Assembly (NCBI GenBank): GCA_029243485.1
Contig: JAQWRY010000086.1
Location: 620,001 to 684,000 of the forward strand
Direction of reading: 5' to 3'
Origin: Candidatus Binatia bacterium
GTDB lineage: Bacteria; Desulfobacterota; Binatia; UBA12015
DNA: 64,000 bases
In this document: piece by piece, positions 42,474 to 53,025 of the stretch
How positions within the stretch are numbered: the first letter of the stretch is position 1
Layout: each line of letters starts with the position of its first letter
Notes under the pieces: generated by a model
What the model saw: only the letters and a program-made list of their open reading frames with translations
Told to the model about the DNA's origin: nothing
Databases searched by the model: none
Program-made: the position numbers and the translations under genes

Positions 42474-44747
42474 GTGAACCCGGTCGCGTCCGCTGCAATT
42501 GCTTCCTGGCGGTTCGAGCCGTGGCTCCTGCTCGCCCTCGTCGCGACGGCGTGGATCTATCTGCGCGGCCGGCGACGGTTGGTGCGGGATCTTCCGGAGC
42601 GCCTCCCGCCGTGGCGCGGGGTCTGCTTCGTTTCCGGGCTCGCGGTGTTCTTCGTTGCGGTCGCGTCGCCCCTCGATGCGTTTGCGGACCTGTTGCTCCA
42701 GGTTCACATGACGCAGCACTTTCTCCTCATGATGGTGGCTCCCCCGCTTCTGTGGCTCGGCCGGCCGGAGCTGCCGCTCCTCCACGGACTGCCGCACGTC
42801 GCGCGCCGAGACGGACTCGGTCCGTTTCTCGGTTGGCGGGTGTTGCACCGGGTGCGGGCCTTCTTGACGCACCCCGTCGTCTGTTGGCTCGCCTTCGCGG
42901 GGGCCATGTGGATCTGGCACCTGCCTGCGCTGTATGAGACCGCGCTGCGCGATCCGTTCTGGCACGAGGCCGAGCACGCGAGCTTCTTCTTTGCCTCTCT
43001 CTTGTTCTGGTTCCCCGTGATTCAGCCGTGGCCCAGTCGGCCGCGCTGGTCTCGGTGGATGATGGTGCCGTACCTCTTTCTGGCCTCGCTACAGGCGACC
43101 GCCTTCTCCGCACTCTTCGTGTTCTCCGGGCGGGTGATCTACCCCGTGTACGCGAACGCTCCGAGGCTCGGTGGGATGTCCGCGTTGGAGGATCAGAAGA
43201 TTGCCGGCGCGGTGATGTGGGTCCCCGGCTCGTTCGTTCTCCTGGCGTCGACGATGCTCCTCGTCGTGTCCCTACTCGCGCCGAAGTTGGTACGGCCCGG
43301 GGCTCCTGCGGTTGCGGCGCCGATCCCGAACGCCCCGCGCAGGGGGACCGACGTCCTGCGCTGGCCCGGTATCGGCGCGGTTCTACGTGCCCGTTCGGGA
43401 CGGGCGGTGATGCAGGTGGTTCTCCTGTTGATCGCGGCCGTCGTCATCGTCGACGGCTTCTTTGGGCCGCAGATGGGCGCGATGAGCCTCGCGGGTGTTG
43501 TGCCGTGGACCTACGCTCGTGCCGGCATCGTCATCGGTCTGCTCCTCGCTGGGAACCTGTTCTGCATGGCGTGCCCCTTCCTGTTGCCGCGAACGGTGGG
43601 TCGAAAATTCTTCGCGCCGTCGCGAGCGTGGCCGGCGGTGCTGCGGTCGAAGTGGTTCGCGGTGGCGCTCTTCGTGCTCTATCTCTGGGGCTACGAGGTC
43701 TTCGCTCTGTGGGACAGCCCGCTGTGGACGGCGTGGATCCTGCTCGGGTACTTCGTCACGGCGTTCGTGGTCGACGGACTGTTCAAGGGCGCGAGCTTCT
43801 GCAAGTACGTTTGCCCGATCGGGCAGTTCAACTTCGTAGGCAGCCTCATCTCACCGCTCGAGGTCACCGTCCGCTCTGCGGACGCTTGTGGGACGTGCAC
43901 GACGCAGGACTGCATTCGTGGCCGTGAGGGTGCGCCTGGATGTGAGCTCGACCTGTTCCTTCCGGCGAAGGTCGGAAATCTGGACTGCACGTTCTGCATG
44001 GACTGCGTACGCGCGTGCCCTCACGACAACGTAGGCCTCCTGCCTCGCTTGCCCGCGAGCGAGCTGATCGTGGACCCGCCTCGGGCGGGGCTCGGCCGCC
44101 TTGGCGCGCGTCCGGATGTCGCAGCGCTCGCGTTGGTCGTAGTTTTCGGTGCGTTCGTGAACGCAGCCGGGATGGTCGAGCCCGTCGTCGCCGGTCTCCA
44201 GAGCGTGTCGAGTTCGTTGGGGTTCTCGTCGACAGCTCCGGCCTTCACGGTCTTTTTACTGATGACGCTGATCGTGCTTCCTCTAGCCCTTGCGGCGACC
44301 GGGCGCTGGTGGGGCCGGCTGCTGATACCGGAGCTCGGCGGCCGCACACTACTCTGCCGCCTCGCGCTCGCGCTCGTACCGCTCGGTATGGCGATGTGGG
44401 CCGATCACTTCCTGTTCCATCTCGTGACCGGCGCCGGGGCGGCTCTGCCCACGTCCGTGCGCGCGCTGGGTGACGTCGGGATGTCCACGGGCCCGCCCGA
44501 CTGGTCGGCGGCTCACTCGATGGCGGCCCCCGGCGACGGCTTTCGGTCGGTGCAGATCCTTCTCCTCGATCTCGGCCTGCTCGCGAGCCTGTACCTGGGT
44601 TGGCGCGTCGTCCGGCCCGGCGCGGAACGGCTCTCTTCGGCTCTGGCCGCGCTTGCTCCCTGGGCGACGGTAGCGAGCCTACTCTTCGTTGCAGGCGTCT
44701 GGATCCTCTTCCAGCCGATGGAGATGCGCGGCATGATCATGCCTTGA
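42474..44747 (+). CDS. CtaG-like copper assembly factor fused to NapH/CcoG-like ferredoxin membrane protein
   Basis: 757 residues. Residues about 1-280 match the caa3_CtaG family of membrane proteins needed for oxidase copper-site assembly (HMTQHFLLMMVAPPLLWLGRP, AMWIWHLPALYE, ALFVFSGRVIYPVY). Residues about 310-545 are polyferredoxin-type: NLFCMACPFLLP and CKYVCPIGQFNF (CxxCP/CxxxCP motifs of NapH/NosR), then CGTCTTQDCIRG and CTFCMDCVRACPHD, an apparent 4Fe-4S centre pair. Four or more helices close the chain. An electron relay may reduce or oxidise copper during assembly. GTG start 42474. The fusion is unusual. Confidence 0.85.
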   Translation: MNPVASAAIASWRFEPWLLLALVATAWIYLRGRRRLVRDLPERLPPWRGVCFVSGLAVFFVAVASPLDAFADLLLQVHMTQHFLLMMVAPPLLWLGRPELPLLHGLPHVARRDGLGPFLGWRVLHRVRAFLTHPVVCWLAFAGAMWIWHLPALYETALRDPFWHEAEHASFFFASLLFWFPVIQPWPSRPRWSRWMMVPYLFLASLQATAFSALFVFSGRVIYPVYANAPRLGGMSALEDQKIAGAVMWVPGSFVLLASTMLLVVSLLAPKLVRPGAPAVAAPIPNAPRRGTDVLRWPGIGAVLRARSGRAVMQVVLLLIAAVVIVDGFFGPQMGAMSLAGVVPWTYARAGIVIGLLLAGNLFCMACPFLLPRTVGRKFFAPSRAWPAVLRSKWFAVALFVLYLWGYEVFALWDSPLWTAWILLGYFVTAFVVDGLFKGASFCKYVCPIGQFNFVGSLISPLEVTVRSADACGTCTTQDCIRGREGAPGCELDLFLPAKVGNLDCTFCMDCVRACPHDNVGLLPRLPASELIVDPPRAGLGRLGARPDVAALALVVVFGAFVNAAGMVEPVVAGLQSVSSSLGFSSTAPAFTVFLLMTLIVLPLALAATGRWWGRLLIPELGGRTLLCRLALALVPLGMAMWADHFLFHLVTGAGAALPTSVRALGDVGMSTGPPDWSAAHSMAAPGDGFRSVQILLLDLGLLASLYLGWRVVRPGAERLSSALAALAPWATVASLLFVAGVWILFQPMEMRGMIMP

Positions 44748-45250
44748 TGGGACTCGGACGCGTCTTCGCCGTGCTCGCAGTGTGGGCCGGGCTCCTCACG
44801 GCGCCTTACGCGCACGCCGACGGGGGTGCGGTCGTCGCGCGCGGGGAACAGGGCGGCTTGCTCGTCACCGTCTTCGCATCCCCCGTGCCCCTACGGGCCG
44901 GGCCGGTCGACGTGAGCGTGTTGGTGCAGGAGCCCGATGAGGAGAGCGCGGTGCTCGATGCCGATGTCGTGATCTCCTTGTACGGGGGCGGCAAGGCGAT
45001 CTCCGAGGCGACTGCCGACCACACGCTCGCGACGAACCAGCTCTTGTACGCCGCGCGAATCGAGGTTCCGGCGCCGGGCCCGTGGGGCCTGCGAGTCGTC
45101 GTCGAACGTGGAGAAGACCGAAGTGCCGTGGACGCCACGCTGAGCGCGGCCCCTGCGTTGGCCCCCGCCGCGCGCTTTTGGCCGTGGCTCTTGATGCCGA
45201 TCCTGGTTGTCGGGGTCTTCCTGCTCCAGCAGTGGCTTCGCGAACGTTAG
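44747..45250 (+). CDS. YtkA/FixH-like exported membrane protein
   Basis: A 167-residue protein: signal peptide (VFAVLAVWAGLLTAPYAHA), an Ig-like domain (GLLVTVFASPVPLRAGPVDVS and AARIEVPAPGPWGLRVVVE) and a C-terminal helix (WPWLLMPILVVGVFLLQQW). The Ig-like pattern resembles YtkA and FixH proteins that help copper delivery to oxidases. It overlaps the CtaG-fusion stop by one base and is the last gene of the operon, convergent with the UbiB-type gene. Confidence 0.72.
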   Translation: MGLGRVFAVLAVWAGLLTAPYAHADGGAVVARGEQGGLLVTVFASPVPLRAGPVDVSVLVQEPDEESAVLDADVVISLYGGGKAISEATADHTLATNQLLYAARIEVPAPGPWGLRVVVERGEDRSAVDATLSAAPALAPAARFWPWLLMPILVVGVFLLQQWLRER

Positions 45251-45263
45251 GAGGGCGCGTGCG

Positions 45264-46577
45264 TCAGGCTCCGCCCGTGGACTCGGGCGGACTGGAAGGC
45301 GCGGGCGCCGCAGCGAGGTAGGGCAGGAGCGCCGCTCCGATGTCGACGTGTGAGCCCAGCTGCTTGCCGATTCCCGAGAGGAGGCCGGATACGCGTCCTA
45401 CGAGCAGGATGTCGCTGGGGACTTCGACGAGAGGGTTGTCCTTCATCGCCTCGGGGAGCGCTTCGTTGAAGTGCTGGAGCATCGAGGGCTCGGCGTATGA
45501 CTTCTGATTCCGGAGGGCCCAGCCGAGGAAGGCTTCGCCGAGAAGGGCGAGGCTCGCGTCGTCTTCTCGTTTCGTCTTGAAGCCGAGCTCGCGGAAGGCG
45601 AGCCCGATCTGGACCTTGTCGTTCGTCATGATCGAGAGCACGAGCTTCGTGATTCCCTCGCGGAAGCCCGGTTCGAAGTCCTTCGCGAGGCCGAAGTCGA
45701 GCACGACGAGGCGTCCGTCGGGTTGGACGAGAAGATTCCCCGGGTGCGGGTCGGCGTGGAAGAAGCCGTGTACCAGAACCATCTCGCTGAACAGGTCGAT
45801 CAGGAGGTCGGCCATGGCCTGCGGCTCGACCCCGGCTGCGCGAAGGCCGTCGAGGTCGGTCACGCGGACGCCGGGTGCGTACTCCGTCAGCAACACGCGT
45901 CGCGCGCTGAACTCCCGAATGACGCCGGGGACAAACACGTCCGTGCGCTTGGCGAGACAGGCTTTCATCTTTTCGGCGTTCTTCGCCTCGTGCAGGAAGT
46001 CCAGTTCGAGCGGGACGTACTTCTCGACCTCACGAATGACGACTGTGAAATCGAAGTTGCGTTCGATCTTGGACAGGACCTTTACGAAGAACTTGAAGTT
46101 CTCGAGATCGTTCATGACGACCTCTTCGATCTCCGGGTACTGGACCTTGACGGCGACCTCGCGGCCGTCGTGCAGGCGCGCGCGGTGAACCTGGGCGAGG
46201 GACGCGGACGCGATCGGTTCGCGATCGAGCTCGGCGAAGACCTCGTCAAGCGGCTTGCCGATCTCCGCACGGATGAACGGCTCGATCTCGTCCATCGACC
46301 GTGGCGGCACCCGGTCCTGCAGGAGCGACAGCACCTCGACGTACGGTTTGGGGAGCACATCGGCTCGCGCTCCCAGGAACTGACAGACCTTGATGGGCAG
46401 GCCTTCCAGCCGGACCGAGAGTTCGTAGATCGCTTCGGCACTTCGCTGATGCCGGCGATCCAGCGCCGCATCGGTGTTGCGGCCGAGCTTCCCGAGGAGT
46501 TGGACCCACTTGTAGCCCACGTAGACCCGGGCCACGAGCCAGCCCTGGGCGATGAACCGGCGTGGACGAGAGCGCAT
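45264..46577 (-). CDS. ABC1/UbiB-family atypical kinase-like ATPase
   Basis: 437 residues, single ABC1 domain: SASLAQVHRARLHDG with the Ala-rich nucleotide loop, VAVKVQYPEIEEVV with the invariant Lys, ELDFLHEAKNAEKM, HGFFHADPHPGNLLV (catalytic loop) and VVLDFGLAKDF (metal site). The family KxGQ motif reads KVCQFLGARAD, so the Gly is Cys. UbiB/COQ8 proteins support ubiquinone synthesis or membrane lipid transport. No ubi gene is adjacent. Divergent from the lipoprotein fragment at 46659. Confidence 0.9.
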   Translation of the reverse strand: MRSRPRRFIAQGWLVARVYVGYKWVQLLGKLGRNTDAALDRRHQRSAEAIYELSVRLEGLPIKVCQFLGARADVLPKPYVEVLSLLQDRVPPRSMDEIEPFIRAEIGKPLDEVFAELDREPIASASLAQVHRARLHDGREVAVKVQYPEIEEVVMNDLENFKFFVKVLSKIERNFDFTVVIREVEKYVPLELDFLHEAKNAEKMKACLAKRTDVFVPGVIREFSARRVLLTEYAPGVRVTDLDGLRAAGVEPQAMADLLIDLFSEMVLVHGFFHADPHPGNLLVQPDGRLVVLDFGLAKDFEPGFREGITKLVLSIMTNDKVQIGLAFRELGFKTKREDDASLALLGEAFLGWALRNQKSYAEPSMLQHFNEALPEAMKDNPLVEVPSDILLVGRVSGLLSGIGKQLGSHVDIGAALLPYLAAAPAPSSPPESTGGA

Positions 46578-46658
46578 TCAGGGGAGTGTCGCGGACGGGG
46601 GACCGCCCGGCAACGTGTATTGCCGGGTTCTGGTCTCCTGGGCTATCACCCTGGCCCG

Positions 46659-47006
46659 ATGTCCATCTCGGGGTGGATCCCCAGGAGCGCCGCGCTCCTC
46701 ACGATCACGGTGCCCTTGTTTGCTGCAGGCTGTGGCAACGATGCCAGTGACGGAGGAACGGTGACTCAGAGAAGCGCGACCGTTTCCATCGGCGATGCGA
46801 CCGTCGCCTACGAGGTTCTGGGAAAGGCCGAGACCTCTCGGGTCGTCGTCATGGTGCCCAGCTTTGCTCGGGCCCCCGAGGACTTCACTGAGGACTTCGG
46901 CTCCGACCTCGCGGCGCGGGTTGCGGAGGCTGGGTACACGGTGGTCCTGCCAACCCCCGAGCCCGCCGCAGTGGCCGCCGCCGTCCTGGGATTCCTCGGC
47001 CGATAG
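46659..47006 (+). pseudogene. Lipoprotein with truncated alpha/beta-hydrolase-like core
   Basis: 115 codons. Signal peptide with lipobox (LFAAGC), then the opening strands of an alpha/beta hydrolase (VAYEVLGKAETSRVVVMVPSF, DLAARVAEAGYTVVLP). It then passes directly to a short helix AAVLGFLGR and stops. The nucleophile Ser, acid and His regions are absent. An internal and C-terminal deletion of a once full-length enzyme is the simplest reading; a small binding lipoprotein is the alternative. 6 bp from the convergent acnA end. Confidence 0.55.
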
Positions 47007-47012
47007 CGCCCG

Positions 47013-49715
<2,703 letters not shown>

Positions 49716-49828
49716 GCGTGCGATTTAGCCGTCACCCGGAATGCCTGCAATTCAAGGGCTTTCACCGCCTGTGGACCCCGGGATTGCGGGTCTTGGGAGC
49801 GTGGCTCGAAGGCGGTACTCAACATGTC

Positions 49829-51097
49829 ATGCGTTGGGTTGCGAATCTGGGTCGCCTGGTCGTTGCGGGGTGGCTCGCGATGGGTCTCGGAGGCTGCGCC
49901 ACCGAGTCGGTCGGGGAGATTCCGCCCGTCGCCGTGTCGGACGCCGCCGAGGATTGGGGGCAGGTCGCGACGGTGCCGAGCGGTCGTCCGGATCACCGGG
50001 TCTGGGTCCAGGATAGGGTACTGCAGCACTCTCTTCTGTTCGACGGAGACACCGGTGAGATGTTGGGCGCGGTGGACACGGCGAGCGGTGTCGGTGCGCG
50101 GCCGGTCTACGCCGCCCAGGGCCGCGGCGAGGTCTACTCGATCGAGACGTACTATTCGCGTGGCTTGCGCGGAGCGCGCACCGACCAGGTCGTCGTCTAC
50201 GATGCGAAAGATCTCGCCGTGCAGGCGGAGATCGAGATCCCTCCCACGGCCGCCGACACCGGGCAGGGGATCGCGCTGGGTGCGGTTCTCGACGGCGAGC
50301 GCTTCTTCGTGGCGCTGAACCAATCGCCCGGCTCCTCGGTCTCCATCATCGATCTCGAGGAGCGGCGGCTCGTGACGGAGATCGTGACGGGTGGCTGTTC
50401 GATGGTCTACGCGGTCGGGCCCCAGCGCTTCGGCATGCTCTGTGGCGATGGGACCGCGCTCCTGGTCGAGTTGGATGCGCAGGGAAACGAGGTTCGGACG
50501 ACTTCGAGCGATACTTTTTTTGACGTGGTGGCCGACCCGGTCACGGTCTCAGGCGTGCGCGACGGCACCACGTGGTCGTTCGCTTCATTCGACGGCATGC
50601 TCCACCAGATCGATTTCTCGGGTGAGAAGCCCGTCGCGCGCAAGCCCTGGTCGCTCTTCACCGAAGCCGAACGAAAGGCCGAGTGGAAGGTCGGTGGCTT
50701 CCAGCATCTGGCCCTGCATTGGGCTTCGGGTCGGCTCTACTCGGTCGTCCATCAGACGGACAAAACGGGAACTCACAAGGATCCCGGTCTGGCGATCTGG
50801 GTTTACGATTCCAAAACGCACGAGCGCGTGATGGAGATCGAAGCGCCGAACGTGCTGATACCGTTTGTCCGGCCCTTCCTCGAAATCGAGAAGGACAGCT
50901 TCGCCGTAAGGGTTCTGGGTTACCTCTTGCCTCCACCGGGGGTCCACACGATCGCGGTCACGCAGGACGACGCGCCATTGCTGTTCGCCCGCAACGTCGA
51001 TTTGGGCGCGGTCGGCGTGTTGGATGCGATGTCCGGCGAGCACCTGCGCGACCTCGAGCAGGTCGGTCTTTCGGGCGCGACCCTGGTGGTGCCGTGA
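49829..51097 (+). CDS. mauB: Amine dehydrogenase heavy chain (MauB/AauB type), predicted lipoprotein
   Basis: 422 residues forming the seven-bladed propeller of a TTQ amine dehydrogenase. Family matches include TYYSRGLRGARTDQVVVYDAK, TGGCSMVYAVGPQRFGMLCGDG, PWSLFTEAERKAEWKVGG, LHWASGRLYSVVH and DPGLAIWVYDSKTHERV. The signal peptide ends in LGGC (Cys 23), a lipobox, whereas characterised heavy chains are soluble periplasmic proteins. The last codons overlap mauE (GTGA). Whether methylamine or an aralkylamine is used cannot be read from sequence. First gene of the operon. Confidence 0.9.
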   Translation: MRWVANLGRLVVAGWLAMGLGGCATESVGEIPPVAVSDAAEDWGQVATVPSGRPDHRVWVQDRVLQHSLLFDGDTGEMLGAVDTASGVGARPVYAAQGRGEVYSIETYYSRGLRGARTDQVVVYDAKDLAVQAEIEIPPTAADTGQGIALGAVLDGERFFVALNQSPGSSVSIIDLEERRLVTEIVTGGCSMVYAVGPQRFGMLCGDGTALLVELDAQGNEVRTTSSDTFFDVVADPVTVSGVRDGTTWSFASFDGMLHQIDFSGEKPVARKPWSLFTEAERKAEWKVGGFQHLALHWASGRLYSVVHQTDKTGTHKDPGLAIWVYDSKTHERVMEIEAPNVLIPFVRPFLEIEKDSFAVRVLGYLLPPPGVHTIAVTQDDAPLLFARNVDLGAVGVLDAMSGEHLRDLEQVGLSGATLVVP

Positions 51098-51636
51098 CGC
51101 TCGACCCATTGCTCGATGGGACGCTTCGCGGTTCCCTCGCACTGCTGTTCGCCTGGTCGGCGAGTCACAAGTGGCGGGATCTGCCTCGCTTCGCCGCGGT
51201 GGTGCGTGAGTACGAGGTGTTGCCGGTGGGTCTGGAACGTCCGGCGGCCTTGGTTCTCGGTGCTTTTGAGGTCGTGATTGCGATTGCGCTTCTGGTGCCG
51301 GCCGCACATGGATCGTCGAGTGTTGCGGCGGCCGCTCTGCTGGCGATCTACACGGCGGGCATCATTCTCAATCTGGCGCGCGGCCGGCGTGATCTCGATT
51401 GTGGGTGCTTCGGTCCCGCCCAGCGCCAGCCGCTCAGCGAATGGCTCGTGCTCCGCAACGTTCTGCTTCTCTTGGCGGCACTCGTCGTCGGGTTGCCGGC
51501 CGGGGCTCGGTCGCTATCCGCCCTCGACGCCTTCGCGGGCATAGCAGGGTGCACGACGCTCGCGATGCTCTGGACCTCGGCCAATCAGCTCGTATCGCAG
51601 TGGCCGCGCATGCAGGCTGTCCGGAGGTCGCCATGA
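51094..51636 (+). CDS. mauE: Methylamine-utilisation membrane protein MauE
   Basis: 180 residues, five predicted membrane helices (SLALLFAWSASHKW, PAALVLGAFEVVIAIALLVP, SVAAAALLAIYTAGIIL, LVLRNVLLLLAALVVGL and one C-terminal). DCGCFGPA in a loop is the MauE/DoxX signature. MauE and MauD are needed for stable light-chain formation, presumably disulphide bond transfer across the membrane. GTG start overlaps mauB and the stop overlaps mauD (ATGA). Confidence 0.9.
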   Translation: MTLDPLLDGTLRGSLALLFAWSASHKWRDLPRFAAVVREYEVLPVGLERPAALVLGAFEVVIAIALLVPAAHGSSSVAAAALLAIYTAGIILNLARGRRDLDCGCFGPAQRQPLSEWLVLRNVLLLLAALVVGLPAGARSLSALDAFAGIAGCTTLAMLWTSANQLVSQWPRMQAVRRSP

Positions 51637-52238
51637 TCGAGGCTCTCGTGATTTCCAACGTGCTGCTCTGGGTCGTGGTGCTCGTGCTCGCCGCGATCGT
51701 CGTGGCGCTCGCGCGGCAAGTCGGAGTTCTGCACGAGCGCGTCGCGCCGGTGGGCGCGCTCGCGACCGCGGAGGGGCCGGCCGTCGGCGACGCCGCGCCC
51801 CAGTTCGATCTGGTGGACGTCGAGGGGCGCGAATGGAGTCTCGGAGGCGCGCGTGAAGCCGCGACGCTTCTGTTTTTCGTGTCGCCGACCTGTCCGGTCT
51901 GCAAGACGCTCCTGCCGACAGTCGAACGGGTGGTCGGCCGCGAGGGTGCGGTATCCCTGATGCTCGCGAGCGACGGGCCGATCGAGGAGCATCGCTCGTT
52001 CGTCCAAAAGCACGCGCTCGACCGGTTCCCGTACATCCTCTCGACTGAACTCGGACGAGCCTTTCAGGTGGCGAAGCTCCCGTACGCCGTCCTCATCGAC
52101 GAGGCCGGGGTGGTTCGAGCCAAGGGCATCGTGAACACCCGGGAGCACGTGGAGAGCCTCTTCGCGGCAAGTGGTCTCGGGGTGGCGTCGATCCAGGAAT
52201 ATCTCGACCAGCGCACGTCTCGCGCGGAAGCGGTGTAG
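51633..52238 (+). CDS. mauD: Methylamine dehydrogenase accessory thiol-disulphide protein MauD
   Basis: 201 residues. One N-terminal membrane helix (VLLWVVVLVLAAIVVALA) and a thioredoxin-fold periplasmic domain with CPVC in SPTCPVCKTLLP and the cis-Pro loop KLPYAVLID. It forms or isomerises the many disulphides of the light chain. GGAGGT precedes the ATG. Twelve bases separate it from mauA. Confidence 0.93.
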   Translation: MIEALVISNVLLWVVVLVLAAIVVALARQVGVLHERVAPVGALATAEGPAVGDAAPQFDLVDVEGREWSLGGAREAATLLFFVSPTCPVCKTLLPTVERVVGREGAVSLMLASDGPIEEHRSFVQKHALDRFPYILSTELGRAFQVAKLPYAVLIDEAGVVRAKGIVNTREHVESLFAASGLGVASIQEYLDQRTSRAEAV

Positions 52239-52250
52239 GAGTAAGGCGCG

Positions 52251-52799
52251 ATGAGTGTGCTCGATCGTTGGTTTGAAGGGATGACGCGCGGCCTCGCGCG
52301 GCGCTCGGGTCGCAGGAGCTTTCTTGCTCGTGTGGGCCTGGGGCTGGTCGGGGGCGCTGCGGTGCCTCTCCTGCCGGTCGCGCGAGCGGCGAAGGGTCCA
52401 GCGCGTGTGTCGGCCGCACCCGAAGACATCGAGGGTCCCGAGGGCGACTCGCAGGATTGCGAGTATTGGCGGTACTGCGCGATCGACGGTCTGCTCTGCG
52501 GCTGTTGCGGGGGATCGACTACCGCGTGCCCGCCGGGGACGGAGATGGCGCCGGTCACATGGGTCGGTACTTGTCGCAATCCGGCCGACGGGAAAGATTA
52601 CATCATCTCGTACAACGACTGTTGCGGGAAGAAGGTGTGCGGGCGTTGCTTCTGCAACCGCAACGAGGGGGAGCGGCCCGCTTATCATTGGTATCGTAAC
52701 AACGACATCAACTGGTGTTACGGGACGAAGTCGCAGGTATATCACTGCTCCGTCGCCATCGTGCTCGGTGTCGCCGTCGAAGGCCAACCGGAGAAATGA
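52251..52799 (+). CDS. mauA: Amine dehydrogenase light chain carrying the TTQ cofactor
   Basis: 182 residues. A Tat signal (RRSGRRSFLARVGLG) exports the folded protein. The mature part matches MauA: CEYWRYCAIDG, CGCCGGST, VTWVGTC, YNDCCGKKVCGRC and INWCYG. Trp104 and Trp155 are 51 residues apart, exactly as the TTQ-forming pair of the Paracoccus enzyme, and Asp123 lies 19 after the first Trp as the catalytic Asp does. Fourteen Cys fit a disulphide-knotted fold. Followed after 4 bp by the UGA-containing SelW-like gene. Confidence 0.95.
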   Translation: MSVLDRWFEGMTRGLARRSGRRSFLARVGLGLVGGAAVPLLPVARAAKGPARVSAAPEDIEGPEGDSQDCEYWRYCAIDGLLCGCCGGSTTACPPGTEMAPVTWVGTCRNPADGKDYIISYNDCCGKKVCGRCFCNRNEGERPAYHWYRNNDINWCYGTKSQVYHCSVAIVLGVAVEGQPEK

Positions 52800-52803
52800 C
52801 CCG

Positions 52804-53025
52804 ATGAAGATCTCGATCGAATACTGCGGCCGTTGAAACTACCTGCCCCAGGCCTCCAGTTTGGCGGCCACATTGACAGCGAAGTTCCAGGTCGAGCCCG
52901 AACTCATCAAGGGGGACAACGGCGTCTTCGACGTCGTCGTCGACGGGAAGAAGATCTTCTCAAAGCACGAGACCGGTCGGTTCCCCGAGGAGAGGGAGAT
53001 CGTAGACGCGCTCGGCGACGGATGA
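52804..53025 (+). CDS. SelW/Rdx-like selenoprotein with in-frame UGA
   Basis: Reading through TGA at 52834-52836 as selenocysteine gives a 73-residue protein, ISIEYCGRU then NYLPQASSLAATLTAKF, a VFDVVVDGKKIFSKHETG core and GRFPEEREIVDAL end. This is the whole Rdx (SelW/SelT/SelH) fold, with the active-site CxxC as CxxU. Codons after the TGA keep the high third-position GC of neighbours. The real stop at 53023-53025 overlaps the next ATG (ATGA), so coupling to the cytochrome gene needs read-through. Standard gene callers end it at codon 10. Sits directly after mauA. Confidence 0.85.
52851..52869 (+). promoter_or_regulatory. Candidate bacterial SECIS hairpin
   Basis: A stem GGCC(T)CC / GG(C)GGCC with loop AGTTT begins 14 nt after the UGA, the range where SelB-bound bacterial SECIS hairpins lie, and the loop contains a GU as the apical loop does. 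The stem is short, so its assignment is tentative. Confidence 0.4.
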
